Of a stretch of 5,596 bases of DNA, positions 5,391 to 5,596 are shown one piece after another (position 1 is the first letter of the stretch; every line of letters starts with the position of its first letter). This DNA comes from Chloroflexota bacterium (GTDB taxonomy: Bacteria > Chloroflexota > Anaerolineae > Fen-1058). Location: NCBI GenBank assembly GCA_016219235.1, contig JACRBO010000724.1, forward strand, positions 1 to 5,596, given 5' to 3'. The position numbers and the translations under genes are program-made. The notes below the pieces were generated by a model that searched no databases, was not told the origin of the DNA, and saw only the letters and a list, made by a program, of their open reading frames with translations.

Positions 5391-5474
5391 GCAGGAGGCG
5401 AGAGGCAAGAGGCAGGATGCGAGAGATGGATTACGCATTACGCGCCACGTTTCACTCGTCACTCGTTACTCGTC
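5391..5474. repeat. Heptamer tandem array between divergent promoters
   Basis: Twelve heptamers follow in strict register: GCAGGAG, GCGAGAG, GCAAGAG, GCAGGAT, GCGAGAG, ATGGATT, ACGCATT, ACGCGCC, ACGTTTC, ACTCGTC, ACTCGTT, ACTCGTC. The unit drifts from a GCRRGAG type through ACGCATT to ACTCGTC. The array occupies almost exactly the space between the two divergent -10 elements. Its ACGCATTACGC (5433-5443) also occurs in the ftsI-murF array at 158-168. Confidence 0.85.
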
Positions 5475-5481
5475 ACCCATG

Positions 5482-5490
5482 TGTTATACT
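5482..5490 (+). promoter_or_regulatory. Extended -10 promoter element of proC
   Basis: TGTTATACT is a TGn-extended -10 with TATACT at 5485-5490. A start near 5497 would leave a leader of about 26 nt. No recognisable -35 lies 16-19 nt upstream; that position falls within the heptamer array. Confidence 0.6.
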
Positions 5491-5506
5491 TTCGCGGACT
5501 TTCTTC

Positions 5507-5516
5507 GGAGGAGGAG
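5507..5516 (+). promoter_or_regulatory. Ribosome binding site of proC
   Basis: GGAGGAGGAG contains a full AGGAGG (5509-5514) 8 nt before the ATG at 5523, a very strong Shine-Dalgarno site. Confidence 0.88.
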
Positions 5517-5522
5517 ACCACC

Positions 5523-5596
5523 ATGTTACAAGCACAACAATTTGCCTTTATCGGTTCCGGCGCAATGGGCGAGGCGATGATCAAGGGGCTGATCTC
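5523..5596 (+). CDS. proC: Pyrroline-5-carboxylate reductase, N-terminal fragment
   Basis: The gene runs off the right edge; 24 codons are visible. After MLQAQQ comes FAFIGSGAMGEAMIKGLIS, which is the first beta strand, the glycine-rich dinucleotide-binding loop (GSGAMG, residues 11-16) and the following helix of a Rossmann fold. The form FIGxGxMxEAMIxGLI is characteristic of ProC, which reduces 1-pyrroline-5-carboxylate to L-proline with NAD(P)H in the last step of proline synthesis. Other Rossmann dehydrogenases (for example the 6-phosphogluconate dehydrogenase-like group) share the loop but rarely the EAMIKGL continuation. The start is fixed by the AGGAGG site. It is the only confident plus-strand gene here and is divergent from the hydrolase gene. 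Confidence 0.85.
   Translation, partial: MLQAQQFAFIGSGAMGEAMIKGLI

Noticed and set aside
5361..5462. N-terminal extension of the hydrolase resembling a signal peptide (LASCLLPLASCFMLYFC)
   Set aside because: The hydrophobic stretch comes from translating the GCRRGAG heptamers and the promoter; a GGAGG site fixes the start at 5360.

Overview
The window looks like a bacterial chromosome segment, moderately GC-rich, most likely from a Chloroflexota-type lineage. That placement is an inference from protein flavour, a dcw cluster reduced to a few cell-wall genes, and short-repeat-filled spacers; nothing here proves the taxonomy. Almost everything is transcribed right to left (minus strand).

The left two thirds is the start of a division/cell-wall (dcw) operon. 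In transcription order it holds mraZ (3757-3332), rsmH/mraW (3263-2346), a small FtsL/DivIC-like single-pass protein (2315-1896), the class B penicillin-binding transpeptidase ftsI (1885-230), and the first 17 codons of a Mur ligase, probably murF (51-1). In front of mraZ is a well-formed control region: a TTTACA/TATACT promoter, then three AAGTGGG boxes at an exact 10-bp period just after the predicted start site (the expected operator for MraZ autoregulation), a possible fourth box, and a 9-bp leader hairpin.

Upstream of this, on the same strand, is a complete RNase P RNA gene (rnpB, about 4424-4041). It has its own promoter (TTGACG, 17 nt, TACCAT), a 13-bp P1 helix closing the ends, and two consecutive intrinsic terminators (4023-3983 and 3953-3911) that insulate the mraZ promoter. 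Right of rnpB is an alpha/beta-hydrolase gene (5360-4584, minus). It is divergent from proC (pyrroline-5-carboxylate reductase, plus strand from 5523, cut by the window end). Both divergent genes have strong Shine-Dalgarno sites and TGnTATACT extended -10 elements.

The protein-free stretch 3758-4583 (826 bases) is fully occupied by the mraZ control region, the two terminators, rnpB with its promoter, and an octamer repeat array. The most unusual feature of the window is that the ftsI-murF spacer, the hydrolase-rnpB spacer and the hydrolase-proC spacer are filled by degenerate 7-bp or 8-bp tandem arrays. Their unit drifts in sequence but keeps its register. One array supplies the ftsI stop codon, one folds back as a 22-bp perfect hairpin, and one lies exactly between two divergent promoters. 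No mobile element, CRISPR array or tRNA was found.
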